Source of the DNA: an uncultured Lachnospiraceae bacterium
GTDB lineage: Bacteria; Bacillota; Clostridia; Lachnospirales; Lachnospiraceae
DNA: 24,685 bases
Assembly (NCBI GenBank): GCA_910579425.1
Contig: CAJTVL010000060.1
Coordinates: 1-24,685 of the forward strand
Reading direction: 5' to 3'
This document shows positions 22,582 through 24,685 of the stretch, piece by piece. The notes beneath the pieces are model-generated. The model was not told the origin of the DNA and made no database searches. It saw nothing but the letters and a program-made list of their open reading frames with translations. How positions within the stretch are numbered: position 1 is the stretch's first letter; each line of letters opens with the position of its first letter. The position numbers were made by a program, and so were the translations under genes.

Positions 22582-24685
22582 ATGAGTAAAACAACACGTA
22601 AAACAAGCAAAGCAAGTAAAGTCTTAAAAGCGGCTGGCACAGCAGGCATTTTTTTTGGCGCGGCAACGTTGGATGCGAACGTTGTATTTGCGGCGGAAAG
22701 TGACAGTATGTCATTTACCGATTCAGAGTCGAGCGAGCCGGTAAATGAATCGGCAACTGAGACGGAATCTACATTCCCGAGTGAAAGTGCTGAAAGCAGC
22801 GAACAGGCGTCCAGTGGCGAAGAGTCTGCCGCAGAAAGCGCGGGAACAGTAGAATCCAGCCAGGATGAGAAAGAGGATGCTGGGTCAGAGAAAGATTCTG
22901 CCAGTGACGAACAGGGAAGTGAATCAGAGAAAGATTCCGCCAGTGACGAACAGGGAAGCGAGTCGGAGAAAGATTCTGCCGCTGATGAGCAGGGGAGTGA
23001 GTCAGAGAAAGATTCTGCCAGTGACGAGCAGGGAAGTGGTTCGGAGCAGGATTCTGCTACTGATGAGCTGGATAGTGGATCGGAAAAAGGCTCTGGTGAG
23101 AGCAGCGAAGATGTTGCCTCAGCGTCTGAGAGCGAGAGCGTTTCTGTGAGTGAATCCGAGGCGGAAGCTGCAAGTATCTCCGAGAGCGAATCTGCAGCGG
23201 CGTCTGCATCCGAGGAAGCCAGCGCTTCCGTCAGTGAATTTGAGGCGGAATCTGTAAGTGCGTCCGAGAGTGAATCGGCAGCAATTTCTACATCTGAGAG
23301 CGCCAGCGCTTCTGTCAGTGAATTTGAGGCGGAATCCGCAAGTGCGTCCGAGAGCGAATCGGCGGTAATCTCTGCATCCGAGAGTGTCAGCGTCTCCACC
23401 AGTGAATCCGAGGCGGATTCCTTAAGCGCATTGGAGAGTGAGACGGCAATCGATAAGATGATTGCGGCATTTGTGAACCGAAGCGCGGCAATGCTGATGG
23501 CGGAGAATGGTGATGCGGGCAACGAAGCAGGACGGAATCCGGAGCTTGATAAGTTGCTGCAGGAGTATAAGGATAATCTTACTGCGTTGGAAAAAGCTAA
23601 GCAGGATGAGAATGTTACACCCGAAAAACTAGCGGAGTATGAGGATGCAGTTGCGCAGAGCATCGTTAGGTACGAGGTGGCTTGTAAAGGCACGAATACA
23701 AATGTGGAGGATCTTGGAAACGGAGAATACAGGGCAACCTATGTGGATGCTTCTGGAAACACGGTAACCGAGTTTTACAAGAAGGGTGCTACAGATGAAA
23801 GTGGCAATGTACGTGTATACAAGGCGAATGCGAGTTATGTGTCGAAAGACGAAGAAGGTAACGCCACGAAATATGAGATTGTGAAAGAAAAAGAGGAAAC
23901 TCAATATATCGTAGTGACAAAGCCAGATGGAACGTCGGAGAAGAAAGAAGTTCTTTCTGTGACGGATACCAATGGGGAGATTTCGTATATTGTTAGCGAG
24001 GTGAGAGGCGAGGGTGGCTTTATTAGTAAGAGAGAATGGTATGTTTTAAGTAAAGATGGAAAGACGTTTACATACCATAGTGAAACTTATGACACTGGAA
24101 AGTCGCTGACAAATGGTGGAGGTGGAACGACAGAGAGAGATGTATATTGGATAAATGGACAGCAATATGATGTTGCAGGAGGAAACGACCAATGGGATCC
24201 TGGAATTTTAAAAACTGCAGGAAGATATGTTGTTGTTCAGGATGAGGACGGTAATTGGCGTAAGCTTATTTTGGATGACAGTGAGGCAAAAAATACTCAG
24301 CTTGTGATTAGAGCGGGAATGTTTTTCCTTTTTAAGGAGGGAGATGGATCGCACCCATGGAATCGCGTAGAGTTGGGAAGCGACTTTGTTTTAAAAACAA
24401 ATGCGCAGGGGAAATATGGACTGTATAAGGATGGTAGTGATACACCACTTTATACGTTTAGTACTAGTGAGAAAGCTGATTATATGTCAGACGGGGTGAA
24501 GAAAACTGAGGTTAAAGAAGACTGCAAGTTAAATACGGAGGCGACTAGCGAAGAAGCTTCTGAGGCCCTTTTAACCAGCACGAGTGAGAGCAGTAGCACG
24601 AGTGAAAGCCTATCGACGAGCGAGAGCCTGAGCACGAGTGAGAGCAGTAGCACGAGTGAAAGCCTATCGACGAGCGAGAGCCTGA
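22582..24685 (+). CDS. Serine-rich-repeat surface protein/adhesin (3' truncated by window)
   Basis: 701 codons are visible and the frame is open at the window end. Residues 1-38 are a Lys-rich start and hydrophobic stretch (AAGTAGIFFGAATLDANVVFAA) that reads as a signal peptide. Residues 40-292 are Ser/Glu-rich, with five 13-residue and nearly four 28-residue repeats. Residues about 293-660 are a non-repetitive region: a helical segment (NPELDKLLQEYKDNLTALEKAK), then beta-rich text with GEYRATYVDASGN. From residue 666 a second Ser-Thr repeat (STSESLSTSES) begins. This order (signal, short Ser-rich repeat, binding region, long Ser-rich repeat) is that of SRR glycoprotein adhesins, usually glycosylated and anchored by LPXTG; the anchor lies beyond the window. 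GAGAGGA precedes the ATG at 22582. No KxYKxGKxW motif is seen in the signal peptide. Confidence 0.8.
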   Translation, partial: MSKTTRKTSKASKVLKAAGTAGIFFGAATLDANVVFAAESDSMSFTDSESSEPVNESATETESTFPSESAESSEQASSGEESAAESAGTVESSQDEKEDAGSEKDSASDEQGSESEKDSASDEQGSESEKDSAADEQGSESEKDSASDEQGSGSEQDSATDELDSGSEKGSGESSEDVASASESESVSVSESEAEAASISESESAAASASEEASASVSEFEAESVSASESESAAISTSESASASVSEFEAESASASESESAVISASESVSVSTSESEADSLSALESETAIDKMIAAFVNRSAAMLMAENGDAGNEAGRNPELDKLLQEYKDNLTALEKAKQDENVTPEKLAEYEDAVAQSIVRYEVACKGTNTNVEDLGNGEYRATYVDASGNTVTEFYKKGATDESGNVRVYKANASYVSKDEEGNATKYEIVKEKEETQYIVVTKPDGTSEKKEVLSVTDTNGEISYIVSEVRGEGGFISKREWYVLSKDGKTFTYHSETYDTGKSLTNGGGGTTERDVYWINGQQYDVAGGNDQWDPGILKTAGRYVVVQDEDGNWRKLILDDSEAKNTQLVIRAGMFFLFKEGDGSHPWNRVELGSDFVLKTNAQGKYGLYKDGSDTPLYTFSTSEKADYMSDGVKKTEVKEDCKLNTEATSEEASEALLTSTSESSSTSESLSTSESLSTSESSSTSESLSTSESL
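22882..23076 (+). repeat. Five tandem 39-bp repeats in the adhesin
   Basis: Five units of 13 codons of the form G/E-S-E-K-D-S-A-S-D-E-Q-G-S start at 22882, 22921, 22960, 22999 and 23038. The fifth is the most diverged. Confidence 0.92.
23137..23460 (+). repeat. 84-bp tandem repeats in the adhesin (about 3.8 copies)
   Basis: Units of 28 codons begin at 23137, 23221, 23305 and 23389, each with SVSE.EAE..SASESESA text. The second and third are nearly identical. They are Ser- and Glu-rich, a typical O-glycosylation platform. Confidence 0.9.
24577..24684 (+). repeat. Two identical 54-bp repeats at the window end
   Basis: Two identical 54-bp units, 18 codons each with three S-T-S-E-S cores, occupy 24577-24630 and 24631-24684. 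The array probably continues beyond the window, and such arrays often break assemblies. Confidence 0.9.

Noticed and set aside
22882..23076. CRISPR array
   Set aside because: The 39-bp units are head-to-tail coding repeats without spacers, in frame with the adhesin.
22260..23693. A 477-codon minus-strand open frame, serine-rich
   Set aside because: It is the antisense shadow of the adhesin's repeats. It lacks a ribosome binding site, and the plus-strand frame has a signal peptide, a good ribosome binding site and coherent domains.

Overview
The window looks like a chromosomal segment from a gut-type Clostridia, most likely Lachnospiraceae. The reasons are the clostridial GlgC/GlgD pair, several intracellular glycoside hydrolases under LacI and AraC control, Rpn-type putative transposases, strong AGGAGG ribosome binding sites and mixed moderate GC with AT-rich islands. 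The species cannot be named from sequence alone.

Layout from left to right. (1) 1-877: the end of an ABC exporter ATPase gene, cut by the window edge. (2) 861-2716, minus strand: an AT-rich two-gene cassette, an AAA/OLD-type ATPase plus an RloB/TOPRIM-like partner, translationally coupled and resembling two-gene antiphage systems. (3) 2788-8583: a LacI repressor, an ASCH-domain gene, a Nudix fragment, then two GH32 beta-fructosidases in one operon; their upstream promoter has a perfect 12-bp LacI-type palindrome over the -35 box. (4) 8725-11072: glgC and glgD, overlapping. (5) 11218-12339, minus strand: an Rpn-family gene broken by a 72-bp palindromic element; beyond it lie decayed coding remnants. 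(6) 12995-16895: a GH2 glycosidase and an AraC regulator, divergent, with overlapping -35 boxes. (7) 17285-18166: an intact Rpn-family gene with its own long leader.

(8) 18405-24685 is the most interesting part. A tyrosine recombinase is followed 6 bp after its stop codon by a 257-bp segment bounded by perfect 18-bp inverted repeats. Inside the segment are a strong intrinsic terminator and a strong promoter (TTGCCA, 18-bp spacer, TATAAT) that points to the right. Downstream are a diguanylate cyclase with an intact GGDEF motif and I-site, a SARP-like (winged helix plus BTAD) regulator, a decayed gene remnant, and the start of a large serine-rich-repeat surface protein that runs off the window inside identical 54-bp repeats. 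The two regulatory proteins share a degenerate GGDEF-like C-terminal domain.

The inference is a phase-variable switch: DNA inversion turns the cyclase/SARP pair on or off, and these in turn may control the neighbouring adhesin. The invertible promoter and the shared domain are seen in the sequence. The link to the adhesin is inferred from position only.
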